From positions 1-64,000 of the forward strand of contig CAVQMU010000001.1 in NCBI GenBank assembly GCA_963713695.1: a stretch of 64,000 bases of DNA. The letters are read 5' to 3'. This document shows positions 1-7,810 of the stretch, in pieces; position 1 is the first letter of the stretch, and each line of letters opens with the position of its first letter. The translations under genes and the position numbers were made by a program. Source of the DNA: Rhodoblastus sp963713695 (lineage in GTDB: Bacteria; Pseudomonadota; Alphaproteobacteria; Rhizobiales; Beijerinckiaceae). The notes below the pieces were generated by a model. It was given only the letters and a program-made list of their open reading frames with translations, had not been told where the DNA came from and ran no database searches.

Positions 1-620
1 CAGGAGCCAGTCTGGACCTCGATCAGTTCGAGATCAATTTTCCCGGGATTAAGCAGGCGATGAACGGGACCCGACTCGGTACATCGATGTTTTCTTGCTA
101 TCACCGTGTCGCTGTCGCGCGTTACTTCCGCCGCGCGACAGCGACACGGTGATGAGTTTTACGAGAACGAGTCGATCTACTTGCCGATCGGCTCCGTTCA
201 TCGCCTGCTTAATCCCGGGAAAATTGATCTCGAACTGATCGAGGTCCAGACTGGCTCCATCGGCGAGCAGCGGCATCGTGCGCATTGAAGACATTTATCA
301 TCGCGCCTGAGGCTTTGCCTTCAGCCTCTTTGATCTCCGTCATTGCGACAGCCGCGATGCCGCAGGTGCGGGGAGGAGACAATCCAGATCGTTTTCGCTC
401 GCAATGACGGAGGAATGAAAGAGGCTGGAAGGCAAAGCCTCAGGCGCGATGATAAATGTCTTCAATGCGCACGATGTCGTCCTCGCCGAGATAGGAGCCG
501 AGTCTGGACCTCGATCAGTTCGAGATCAATTTTCCCGGGATTAAGCAGGCGATGAACGAGCCGATCGGCAGTAGATCTCGACTCGTTCTCGTGAACCATC
601 CACCGTGTCGCTGTCGCGCG
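1..620. repeat. Fold-back (snap-back) palindromic copies of the manC 3' end
   Basis: Three arms repeat, in alternating orientation, the sequence that follows them. Bases 1-131 are an inverted copy, about 132-349 a direct copy, and about 350-620 an inverted copy of the manC tail and its downstream region. The turn at about 131 and the one at 620/621 both sit at the same 10-base spot in manC, and the middle turn (about 345-355) sits inside a natural inverted repeat downstream of manC. The copies differ by many small mismatches and indels; the stretch from about 66 to 105 is badly degraded. Only the last arm, from 621, continues into normal sequence. This looks like a read or assembly artefact at a contig end rather than biology, but a real inverted duplication is not excluded. 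Confidence 0.85.
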
Positions 621-809
621 GCGGAAGTAACGCGCGACAGCGACACGGTGATGGTTCACGAGAACGAGTCGATCTACTTGCCGATCGGCTCCGTTCATCG
701 CCTGCTTAATCCCGGGAAAATTGATCTCGAACTGATCGAGGTCCAGACTGGCTCCTATCTCGGCGAGGACGACATCGTGCGCATTGAAGACATTTATCAT
801 CGCGCCTGA
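621..809 (+). CDS. manC: Mannose-1-phosphate guanylyltransferase, C-terminal end only (partial)
   Basis: The 62 visible codons encode the end of the cupin-like C-terminal domain of ManC/AlgA-type mannose-1-phosphate guanylyltransferase / mannose-6-phosphate isomerase. Recognisable segments are VHENESIYLPIG, VHRLLNPGKIDLELIEVQ and SYLGEDDIVRIEDIY, just before the TGA at 807-809. The enzyme makes GDP-mannose from mannose-1-phosphate and GTP. Everything upstream of 621 is replaced by inverted copies of this same segment, so the bulk of the gene is absent from the window. The next gene, phosphomannomutase, supplies its substrate, a common manC-manB pairing, which supports the call. GDP-mannose would also feed the epimerase at 47923. 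Confidence 0.85.
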   Translation, partial: AEVTRDSDTVMVHENESIYLPIGSVHRLLNPGKIDLELIEVQTGSYLGEDDIVRIEDIYHRA

Positions 810-839
810 GGCTTTGCCTTCAGCCTCTTTCATTCCTCC

Positions 840-906
840 GTCATTGCGAGCGAAAACAATCTGGATTGTTTCCTCCCCGCACCTGCGGCATCGCAGTCGC
901 AATGAC
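840..906. repeat. REP-like intergenic inverted repeat
   Basis: Ten-base arms gtcattgcga (840-849) and its exact complement (897-906) enclose a GC-rich core in the manC-manB gap. The motif resembles the 'gtcattgcgag' intergenic palindromes scattered in many proteobacterial genomes. The middle turn of the fold-back at 1-620 falls in this element, so it may have seeded the snap-back. Confidence 0.5.
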
Positions 907-929
907 AAACTGCCAAACGTGAGACGCCC

Positions 930-2429
930 ATGTTCCCGAAACCCGTCGCCGCCCTTACCCCGAACACGTTCGAATATGAGCGGCTGCCCCTCGTCAAGGC
1001 GACTGGTTTTCGCGAATATGACGCGCGCTGGATGTTCGGCTCCGAACTGAACCTGATGGGCGTACAGGCGCTTGGCCTCGGCCTCGCGACGCTTTTGCAT
1101 GAAATGGGCGTCAAGCCGCGGCTTGCCACGGGCCACGACTTCCGCTCCTATTCCGCCTCGATCAAGCAGGCGCTGATTTGCGGTTTGATGGCGGGCGGCG
1201 TCGAAGTTGTCGATATCGGCCTCGCACTTTCGCCGATGGCCTATTTTGCGCAATTCGCACTGGATTGCCCGGCTGTCGCCATGGTCACCGCCTCGCATAA
1301 CGACAATGGCTGGACGGGCGTTAAAATGGGGGCGCAGCGCCCGGTCACCTTCGGCCCGGACGAGATGGGCCGTCTCAGGGACATCGTGCTTGAAGGACGC
1401 TCGCAGTATCGCTCCGGCGGTTCCTACGTCTACATCGAAAATTTCAGCAGGACCTATCTCGACGATCTCGCCGGCCACACGAAACTCACGCGCAAAATGA
1501 AGGTTGTCGCCGCCTGCGGCAATGGCACGGCAGGCGCCTTCGCGCCGGAGTTGCTGGAACGTCTCGGCTGCGAAGTCGTCCCGCTCGATGTGACGCCGGA
1601 CTATAATTTCCCGCGCTACAATCCCAACCCGGAAGACATGGAAATGCTGCACGCCATGGCCGACAAGGTGCGCGAGACCGGCGCCGACGTCGGTCTGGGC
1701 TTTGACGGCGACGGCGATCGGTGCGGCGTGGTGGACAATCATGGCGAGGAAATTTTCGCCGACAAGATCGGCGTCATGCTCGCGCGCGACCTGTCGAAAA
1801 TCCATGCCAACGCCACCTTTGTCGTCGATGTGAAATCAACCGGACTTTTCGCCAGCGATCCCGTCCTCAGGGCGCAAGGCGTCAAGGCCGATTACTGGAA
1901 AACCGGCCATTCCTATATCAAGCGCAGGGTCCATGAATTGAACGCTCTCGCCGGCTTTGAGAAATCCGGACATTTCTTTTTCAATGCGCCGGTCGGTCGC
2001 GGTTATGACGACGGACTGCTGACCGCAGTTCATATTCTTGAAATGCTCGACCGCAACCCAGGCAAGAGCATGGCTGACCTCTATGCCGCCTTGCCGAAAA
2101 CCTGGGGTTCGCCGACGATGTCACCGCATTGCGGCGACGAGGTGAAATATGGCGTCGTCGACAAGGTCGTCGCGCGGTTCAAGGCGATGGAGACGGCCGG
2201 CGAAAATATCATCGGCCAGAAGATCGTGAGCCTCGTGACGGTCAATGGCGTCCGCGTGACCGTCGAGGATGGCACCTGGGGCCTCGTGCGCGCCTCTTCC
2301 AACAAGCCGGAACTGGTGGTGGTGGTCGAGAGCCCGGCTTCCGAGGAAAACCTTCACGCCATGTTCAAGGCGGTTGACGCCGTCCTGCGCGAAAACAAGG
2401 AAGTCGGCGCCTATAACCAGACGATCTGA
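930..2429 (+). CDS. manB: Phosphomannomutase/phosphoglucomutase
   Basis: This is a 499-residue alpha-D-phosphohexomutase that interconverts mannose-6-phosphate and mannose-1-phosphate (and probably the glucose equivalents) in the cytosol. The phosphoserine loop TASHND lies at residues 120-125 with Ser122, the Mg-binding loop DGDGDR at 259-264, and the sugar-binding EKSGH at 344-348. A C-terminal phosphate-binding domain follows. Length and motif order match the AlgC/ManB family. It lies 120 bases after manC, so the pair supplies GDP-mannose, which fits the exopolysaccharide cluster further along the window. AlgC-like dual specificity cannot be told from sequence. Confidence 0.93.
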   Translation: MFPKPVAALTPNTFEYERLPLVKATGFREYDARWMFGSELNLMGVQALGLGLATLLHEMGVKPRLATGHDFRSYSASIKQALICGLMAGGVEVVDIGLALSPMAYFAQFALDCPAVAMVTASHNDNGWTGVKMGAQRPVTFGPDEMGRLRDIVLEGRSQYRSGGSYVYIENFSRTYLDDLAGHTKLTRKMKVVAACGNGTAGAFAPELLERLGCEVVPLDVTPDYNFPRYNPNPEDMEMLHAMADKVRETGADVGLGFDGDGDRCGVVDNHGEEIFADKIGVMLARDLSKIHANATFVVDVKSTGLFASDPVLRAQGVKADYWKTGHSYIKRRVHELNALAGFEKSGHFFFNAPVGRGYDDGLLTAVHILEMLDRNPGKSMADLYAALPKTWGSPTMSPHCGDEVKYGVVDKVVARFKAMETAGENIIGQKIVSLVTVNGVRVTVEDGTWGLVRASSNKPELVVVVESPASEENLHAMFKAVDAVLRENKEVGAYNQTI

Positions 2430-2482
2430 GCCGCCGGTGGCTGCAAACCGCAGGGCGATACGATAGCGAGGCTGCGAGCTTC

Positions 2483-3268
2483 ATGGACCTTCAGTCGAGC
2501 CCATATCGGAAACCGGTGTTGACGGAGCGCTCCGGGGACGGACTCCATGTCATCCGGCTCAACCGGCCCGAGAAGTTCAACGCCCTGTCGGACGACCTCC
2601 TGGCCGCATTGCAGGAAGCGCTTGACGCTGTCGCCGCTGACCCAGAAGCGCGTTGCGTGATCCTGGCCGCCGAGGGCGACGCTTTCTGCGCCGGCCACGA
2701 TCTCAGGGAAATGCGAGGGCATCCTGACGTCGATTATTACCGTGGCCTTTTCGAGCGCTGCAGCCGGATCATGCAGGGGATCGTCGAACTTCCGACGCCC
2801 GTGATCGCCCGTGTCCAGGGCCTCGCCACGGCAGCGGGATGCCAGCTCGTCGCCGCCTGCGATCTCGCCATAGCCGCGCGTTCCGCGCGTTTTGCGGTCT
2901 CGGGCATCAATGTCGGCCTGTTCTGCGCCTCGCCTTCCGTGGCGTTGTCGCGCAATGTCGGCGCGAAACAGGCGTTCGACATGCTGTTCACCGGCGATTT
3001 CATCGATGCGGAGACGGCAGTAGCCTATGGTCTGATCAACGAGGTCGCTGCCGATGCGGAGCTCGACGCCGTCGTGACGGCCAAGGCGCAAAAAATATTG
3101 CAGAAAAGCCCAACGGCGGTCCGTCTTGGCAAGGCCCTCTTTCGCAAGCAGCGACAGATGAGCCTGGGCGACGCCTATGCGCTGGCAGGCGAGACAATGG
3201 CGCGAAACATGATGGAGCCCGACGCCTGCAAGGGCATAGACGCTTTTCTGAACAAGCGCAGGTCCTGA
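2483..3268 (+). CDS. Enoyl-CoA hydratase/isomerase-fold protein, ECHDC3-like
   Basis: This 261-residue protein has the crotonase fold, with the CoA/oxyanion segments FCAGHDLREM and GLATAAGCQLVAACD and a C-terminal helical part. Both glutamates that catalyse hydration in classical crotonase (GCE and QPE positions) are changed here, to Gln in GCQ and Gly in VSG. That pattern, together with INVGLFCASP, matches the ECHDC3 branch rather than beta-oxidation hydratases, so it probably does not act as a normal enoyl-CoA hydratase. The ATG at 2483 is 53 bases after manB, so co-transcription is possible, but no functional link is evident. The substrate is unknown. Confidence 0.8.
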   Translation: MDLQSSPYRKPVLTERSGDGLHVIRLNRPEKFNALSDDLLAALQEALDAVAADPEARCVILAAEGDAFCAGHDLREMRGHPDVDYYRGLFERCSRIMQGIVELPTPVIARVQGLATAAGCQLVAACDLAIAARSARFAVSGINVGLFCASPSVALSRNVGAKQAFDMLFTGDFIDAETAVAYGLINEVAADAELDAVVTAKAQKILQKSPTAVRLGKALFRKQRQMSLGDAYALAGETMARNMMEPDACKGIDAFLNKRRS

Positions 3269-3560
3269 GACGGTTTGGCGCAGTCGCTCACGGCCGCGAC
3301 CCGATAGATAGGTGACCCGACGTACCGGACACATGTGTTACACTTCGTCTTTTCCGGCGAGATGCCAATGCCACTCGTCGCGAGTGCGGTGTTCGCAGTT
3401 TAATTCTAAGCTGCGTGGCGGTCATCCTTGCGCTCACCCGCATGTTTCCTACGGATGAGAAGATCCGCGGATCGCATTTTGACAAAACCCCTGTGGCGAC
3501 CGCGCCCCCTGCCTGTTCCTCGAAGAAATCCTTTCGACCGGCTATGGTTTTTCCATTGCC
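3269..3560. other. Intergenic region with a possible IS-end relic
   Basis: No supported gene lies here. Around 3323-3336 the string taccggacacat occurs, and it recurs at about 22853 beside the IS481-type transposase remnant. This may be a leftover insertion-sequence end, but it is too short to be sure. The toxin gene that follows has no clear ribosome-binding site. Confidence 0.3.
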
Positions 3561-4584
3561 ATGTCGCTGCGAATGCAAAGCCTTGAAACCGTCGCCAAGG
3601 CCCTTAACGACAATAATCCATCGCGCGCCGCCATTGCGTTGGTCCAGGCGCAATTGCCCAGCCTGCCCGATGCAGCGGCGGCCGAGCGGATGGTGGAGGC
3701 TAACGCTCTGGTCAAAGGCTCTCTCGCTTATTTGACCGAACCGCGCATCCCCGCCGGCCTTGCCGGCGGAGGCCAATGGACGGCCGGAGGCGCATCTTCG
3801 GCTGCGGCGCGGAGCCTATCTTGGCTGCTGCGGACAAGCGCAAGGCTCGCCGGACCAATTTCCATCGCGGCAGGCATACTATTCCCTGACAACAAGAGTC
3901 TCGCCTCCAGTGGTGGCGTTCCGGATCATCCTGGCCTGTCCTACCGATTCAGCGAAATGCGGCTGACGTTGATCCAAAACGACGACCAAGGCGGAGCGCG
4001 GCTGCTGTTTTCAGGAATGCTGGACCAGGACAGCTTTTACCGGGACGAAGATGGGACCATCGTCGGCCGGGCGGTCGGCAATAGCTTCATGCTCGACAAT
4101 ATCGGCGTAGCAACGATGAACGCGGTGCGGTCGGATAGCCGCGCCGCGTCCGCCGCCACGACTGATGACGCCTCAAACCAACCAAGACTTTGTCCCGATC
4201 CATCACCAGATGTTGCAGGAAATAAATCAGATCGGTCCGTGGCGTACCAAACGCAAATCAGCGGCCTGCCGCCAGGCATGGCTGTCCGTTTTAATGGTGT
4301 GATGTTCGACGGCTGTCGGACGACGGACGGAACGCTACTGGAGGCCAAGGGGCCGGGTCTTGCACAACACTTAAATGATGATGGCGAGTGGAAGCCTTAT
4401 TTCATCGAGACCGGAAAAGCCTGACCTTGATGATCAAATCGCGCACCAGTCACAAGCAGCCGGAGAACGAATCGTCGAATGGCATGTCGCTGAGCCACGG
4501 CTCGCAAAATATATTGAACAGTTCGCACGGAATAGCGGTTTCGCCAATATCAACGTATTCATTACGCCGCTGAGGACACCATGA
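3561..4584 (+). pseudogene. Polymorphic toxin with C-terminal Tox-REase-5 nuclease domain (frameshifted)
   Basis: Residues 1-60 are helical. A linker PRIPAGLAGGGQWTAGG follows, of the kind seen before toxin domains, then a hydrophobic stretch at about residues 95-112. The C-terminal domain carries FDGCRTTDGTLLEAKG, the D...ExK-type core of the Tox-REase-5 restriction-nuclease fold. At about 4415-4418 (a run of A) the frame breaks. Removing one A joins it to a second frame ending IVEWHVAEP...INVFITP and stopping at 4582-4584, exactly as in the homologous toxin at 5962-7302. The ATGA overlap with the next gene also supports the restored frame. This is either a real inactivating indel or a sequencing error. 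Expected role: a nuclease toxin delivered to rivals; no secretion genes are in the window. Confidence 0.72.
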
Positions 4585-4985
4585 GCTTCGATATTTTTTT
4601 AGGTTCTTTTAAGAACGGCGTAACAGATAGATTTCCTCGAACCATTGTCGAAGATGCGTTCGGAAGCTTCGTTGAATTTCGAGAAAAGCGTTGTTGGAGC
4701 TTGCTTTATCCTAACGGAGCAAGGGGCGATTTATTCGTTAATGAAGATCCGTTAGTTCCCGGGTTTTCCGTGAACCGCCCCCCGGCCCATCCCGCATTCT
4801 GGCAAGCTATTCTAGACGTACTGAATCGCACCACCAGTGTCTTGTTTTGGGCTGGCAACGGTTGCGTTGTCGCCTCCGAAAAAGTCGTCTCGAATTTACC
4901 GCAAGACCTCATCCAATCGGTCGGTGCGCCGTCTGTCGTCACGAGGCCGGAACAGATCGTCGAAATCATCGAGCATTCCAACTGA
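4581..4985 (+). CDS. Probable immunity protein for the upstream Tox-REase-5 toxin
   Basis: This 134-residue acidic cytosolic protein begins MSFDIFLGSF and contains the conserved-looking segment FSVNRPPAHPAFWQAI. It overlaps the toxin stop by ATGA, the usual toxin-immunity arrangement. It has no signal peptide or membrane segment. It does not resemble Imm52, the immunity protein of the neighbouring module, so the two modules seem to pair the same toxin fold with different inhibitors. I recognise its general type as a small protein beside toxins but cannot name a family. The role is inferred from position. Confidence 0.6.
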   Translation: MSFDIFLGSFKNGVTDRFPRTIVEDAFGSFVEFREKRCWSLLYPNGARGDLFVNEDPLVPGFSVNRPPAHPAFWQAILDVLNRTTSVLFWAGNGCVVASEKVVSNLPQDLIQSVGAPSVVTRPEQIVEIIEHSN

Positions 4986-5070
4986 GACTGCTGGAAGCCA
5001 AATTCTCACTTTTTCTTCCCGTTGGACAAAGTCGACGACAACACCCACGAATTGAAGGCGCTCGTATAAT

Positions 5071-5139
5071 GGTGTTCGCTGTTTTATCCTGAGTGGTTAT
5101 GAAAATGGCGCGCCACTCAGGATAAGACTGCGAACACAT
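5071..5139. terminator. Long hairpin between the two convergent toxin/immunity modules
   Basis: A 13-base perfect stem (5084-5096 with 5113-5125) is extended outward, with three mismatches, to arms of about 26 bases spanning 5071-5139, around a 16-base loop. It sits between the 3' ends of the two convergent immunity genes, so a bidirectional terminator is the natural reading. It lacks a clear T-tract, and a small mobile palindrome is the alternative. Confidence 0.5.
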
Positions 5140-5225
5140 ACATAATTGAAATTATTATGTAATTTCGGAAGCTGTCTTGCTCGGTCACGGTTCAAATCCG
5201 CAATCTCCGACGCGAGCAATGAGTG

Positions 5226-5945
5226 CTACGCCGGACGAAGCGGCGCGAGGGCGGCGGCAATCTCTTCAGCGGCGGCGACATGTGTCGGGTTGTCGATGTC
5301 GAAAGTATCGCTCGTCGCCAACAACAAGAGCCCACCGTTTGCCAAATGCTCAACCAAAGCGGATACTGGCAGCCTTGCTTGTTGCGCGAGCGCTGGGCAA
5401 AGGTAGCGCATCCAGGCTGGACGAAAGTCGGGGGCATATTTCTTTCGCTGCACGAGCCACGTGCAATTGGCTTCGACGGTTTCAGGGTTCCACGTATCAG
5501 CGATGGCGAGCAAGACTGCGCGAAAAATAGAGAAACTGTGAAGTTCCGCGCGTGGTTGAACAGTAGCGTCTTCTGTGACGACTATGACGTTGGCGAATTT
5601 GTCACCCATGCCGTCCCCTGCGTGAAACCGCAACGAAAAGCGCCGGTCAGGCGCGAAGTCGTCAGGTGACCGAACGCTGAACCAATAGCCTGAATTCGGA
5701 TTTATTTCGCCGAAGTCGTCGCGTTCGATCTTGCTCAAAATGTAATTAGCAAAATCATGGCGATGCGCCTCCAAATCGTTTTTCCGCTCATAAATCCATC
5801 GGTGAAAAGCCTGATCGATTGGCCTAAGAGCTTCAATTAGACTGAAAACTCGCAAAGAGAGGGCTTCTGGCGTCTCGGCTCGGGGCCCCCAGGAAGCGGT
5901 GACGAAATAGCTGTTGATCTTGGACGTGACGTTCTCGAACTTCAT
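5226..5945 (-). CDS. Imm52-family immunity protein
   Basis: This 239-residue protein matches the Imm52 pattern from end to end. It has an N-terminal YFVTASWGPRAETPEAL...PID segment, a central ERDDFGEINPNSGYWFSVR, and a C-terminal LPVSALVEHLANGGLLLLAT...FDIDNPTHVAAA. Imm52 proteins are known partners of Tox-REase-5 toxins. The gene starts 16 bases after the toxin stop on the same strand, so toxin and immunity form an operon. It should bind and neutralise the toxin in the cytosol. No frame damage is visible, as expected for a protein whose loss would be lethal if the toxin were active. Confidence 0.82.
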   Translation of the reverse strand: MKFENVTSKINSYFVTASWGPRAETPEALSLRVFSLIEALRPIDQAFHRWIYERKNDLEAHRHDFANYILSKIERDDFGEINPNSGYWFSVRSPDDFAPDRRFSLRFHAGDGMGDKFANVIVVTEDATVQPRAELHSFSIFRAVLLAIADTWNPETVEANCTWLVQRKKYAPDFRPAWMRYLCPALAQQARLPVSALVEHLANGGLLLLATSDTFDIDNPTHVAAAEEIAAALAPLRPA

Positions 5946-5961
5946 TTGTGGCTCTTTTCCA

Positions 5962-7302
5962 TCAGCGCATCAGGGGCGGCATTCGGATGACCCTAATTCG
6001 TTGCAGTCCTGGTTGATCTGCAAAGACCCTGCTCGCGAGGTCGGCGGCTTCGGGTTCGGCGAAGAACCAGTCGATGTCGCGTCCCGAGCTAGCGGCGATT
6101 TGGCTTCTCGCCTGCTTTTGCCAGTCCTGCGCAAACGCATCTCTGAAAAAGGCGCCTTTCGCCATCATTTCCGCATAGCCCGGCCCCTTGGCTTCGATCA
6201 TCGTTCCGTCGGTTTCGCGGCAATCGTCAAAGACGACGTTCTTGCCTGTGGTTGGGTCGGGCAGGCTGACGGCGAGGCCCGGCGGCAAGGGTCGCTGCGG
6301 ATTGTTCATGGCGCTGATTTGTGCCTGATAGGCGATGGCTCGAGCCGAGGCGCCGTGCGGGACGTCAGGACCTGGGTCCGGACAGAGTTGCGGCTTGTAG
6401 GTTTCGCTTCCCACGGCGGCGCCGGCCTCCGCCCCCGCGCGCGCCGGCGCCTCACCCGCTGCGTCCGCCAAAGTCGCGGCATCGAAGACGAGGCTGCCGC
6501 CGATCGCCCGCGCGACCGGCGCCCCGTTTCAAGCTCAAAGAAGATCCCATCCCGGCCCTGATGTGCGACAGCGACCGTTTCCAAGCCGGCGTCGGTCTGA
6601 CGCACAAAGCGCAACGAGCCTTCGTCATTGTTCAGGAAATAGCGCAGGTCGGGATCGCCGGGAACCGGCCCTTGCGATACTTGGCTGTTGGGGCTGGGCA
6701 CGAAAATCAATCCAAGGACCGCAGCGGCGCCGACGGCTTCGGCCAAGACGCCAAGACCAGTGAGAAACGTACTGCCGTGAGCGGTGCCGAACAGACCTTC
6801 GGCAGCAGTTCCCGCTGTCATAGCCTCTGGCAAGGCGATTGCGGATGCCGAAACCGTCCGCCCTGATTTCGGCGTTGACTGGTCTGACGCCGATTGGACT
6901 GGCGCAAACTCCCCGCTCGTCCGCTGCCCGCTGGTCTTGCCACTCCCCGAGGGAACGCGCGGCTGATCGGGATTATATTTGACGAGGTTCGAGGGCGCTG
7001 GCTCCAAGCTCATGACTTTCACCAAGGCGTCAGGCGACAGGCCATTCTCGTCAAGCAGGCTTTCGGCCAGAAAAAGCCGATAGGCGTCGGCGCGATCATC
7101 GAGTTCGCGGGAGGCGGGCGAAAGCGAGCCTTAAGTTCGCCAGAGCTTTGTCGCCTCTCCTCCAGAACCGCGCGGCGCTTTCCAGATGAGGGAGCAAATC
7201 CGACGGCGGAGATCGACCATAAGCCGCAGCCAGCAGAGCGAACAGTCGGCGCTGGTCTCCATCGAGCGCCAGTAACGGTGCGCCGGACAGATCGCGATCC
7301 AT
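5962..7302 (-). pseudogene. Polymorphic toxin with Tox-REase-5 domain (two frameshifts, possibly 5'-truncated)
   Basis: Three consecutive reading-frame pieces make one protein. The first starts at 7302 (MDRDLSGAPLLALDG). The second holds SPDALVKVMSLEP, the linker QPRVPSGSGKTSGQ and a hydrophobic segment. The third is the Tox-REase-5 domain with VVFDDCRETDGTMIEAKGPG and DIDWFFAEPEAADL. The breaks are near 7101-7110 and at 6522-6525, where adding one G on the coding strand restores the frame. The frame stays open upstream of 7302 to a stop at 7462-7464 with family-like residues (DGFVLGAGTVLARM) but no ATG, so the true N-terminus may be lost. It is paired with Imm52 downstream. Either it has decayed or base-calling broke it. 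Confidence 0.72.
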
Positions 7303-7612
7303 CCGCGCGAGGACGGTTCCGGCTCCTAAGACGAACCCGTCTTCGTTGATTTCAATTGTGTGCGACAGCGGACGAAACCAGAGCCTTCGTTCAAATTGCT
7401 CGGCCGCTGCTTGTTCCCCATCCGCCTTCTCCGTGCAATCGCGTAAACAATGCCGGGGAGGCTATCACCAACTACAGCGAATAGCAAGAACATAAGCAGA
7501 ACATTTGGCGGCAAAGCATAGCCGTCGCGCGGCATCCGACGATGCGCGCCGCGCAGAACTATGCGTCTATCCGCCTCTGAGCGGCAAGGTGTTCGCAGAT
7601 AATTTGGACAAA

Positions 7613-7659
7613 TGGCGCACCCGAAGGGATTCGAACCCCTGGCCTCTGCCTTCGGAGGG
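7613..7659 (-). repeat. Displaced 3' half of a tRNA-Arg(CCG): left attachment site
   Basis: This reads, on the minus strand, as anticodon stem-loop, T arm, acceptor 3' strand and encoded CCA of a tRNA-Arg, without the 5' half. Seventeen bases (7643-7659) are identical to the anticodon region of the intact tRNA at 17042-17058, and the acceptor end also matches. The T arm differs from that of the intact gene. It is the left boundary of the integrative element. Confidence 0.82.
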
Positions 7660-7776
7660 ACGATATTACGAATATCATTGTTTTGACACGGACCGCCTTG
7701 GACAACATAGTACATTGAAATTAATCAAGAATTTCAGGACTAAGTCCGAGCTTGTCCAACTGAGTACGAGCTGGTA

Positions 7777-7796
7777 TATTTCACATTTATTTCACA
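7777..7796 (+). promoter_or_regulatory. Possible integrase arm-type sites (left end)
   Basis: Two copies of tatttcaca (one at 7777-7785 and one at 7788-7796) lie 11 bases apart just before the integrase gene. A third exact copy is at 16967-16975, about 40 bases inside the right end. Short direct repeats near both ends of an integrating element are what arm-binding sites look like; this is inference. Confidence 0.35.
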
Positions 7797-7810
7797 GGTT
7801 GTGACGGGGG

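Noticed and set aside
462..1805. Long minus-strand frame antisense to manC/manB
   Set aside because: It is a GC-rich shadow of phosphomannomutase plus the fold-back, with no protein-like motifs.
2411..3334. 307-codon minus-strand frame opposite the crotonase-like gene
   Set aside because: Arg/His/Gly-rich mirror of a well-supported gene.
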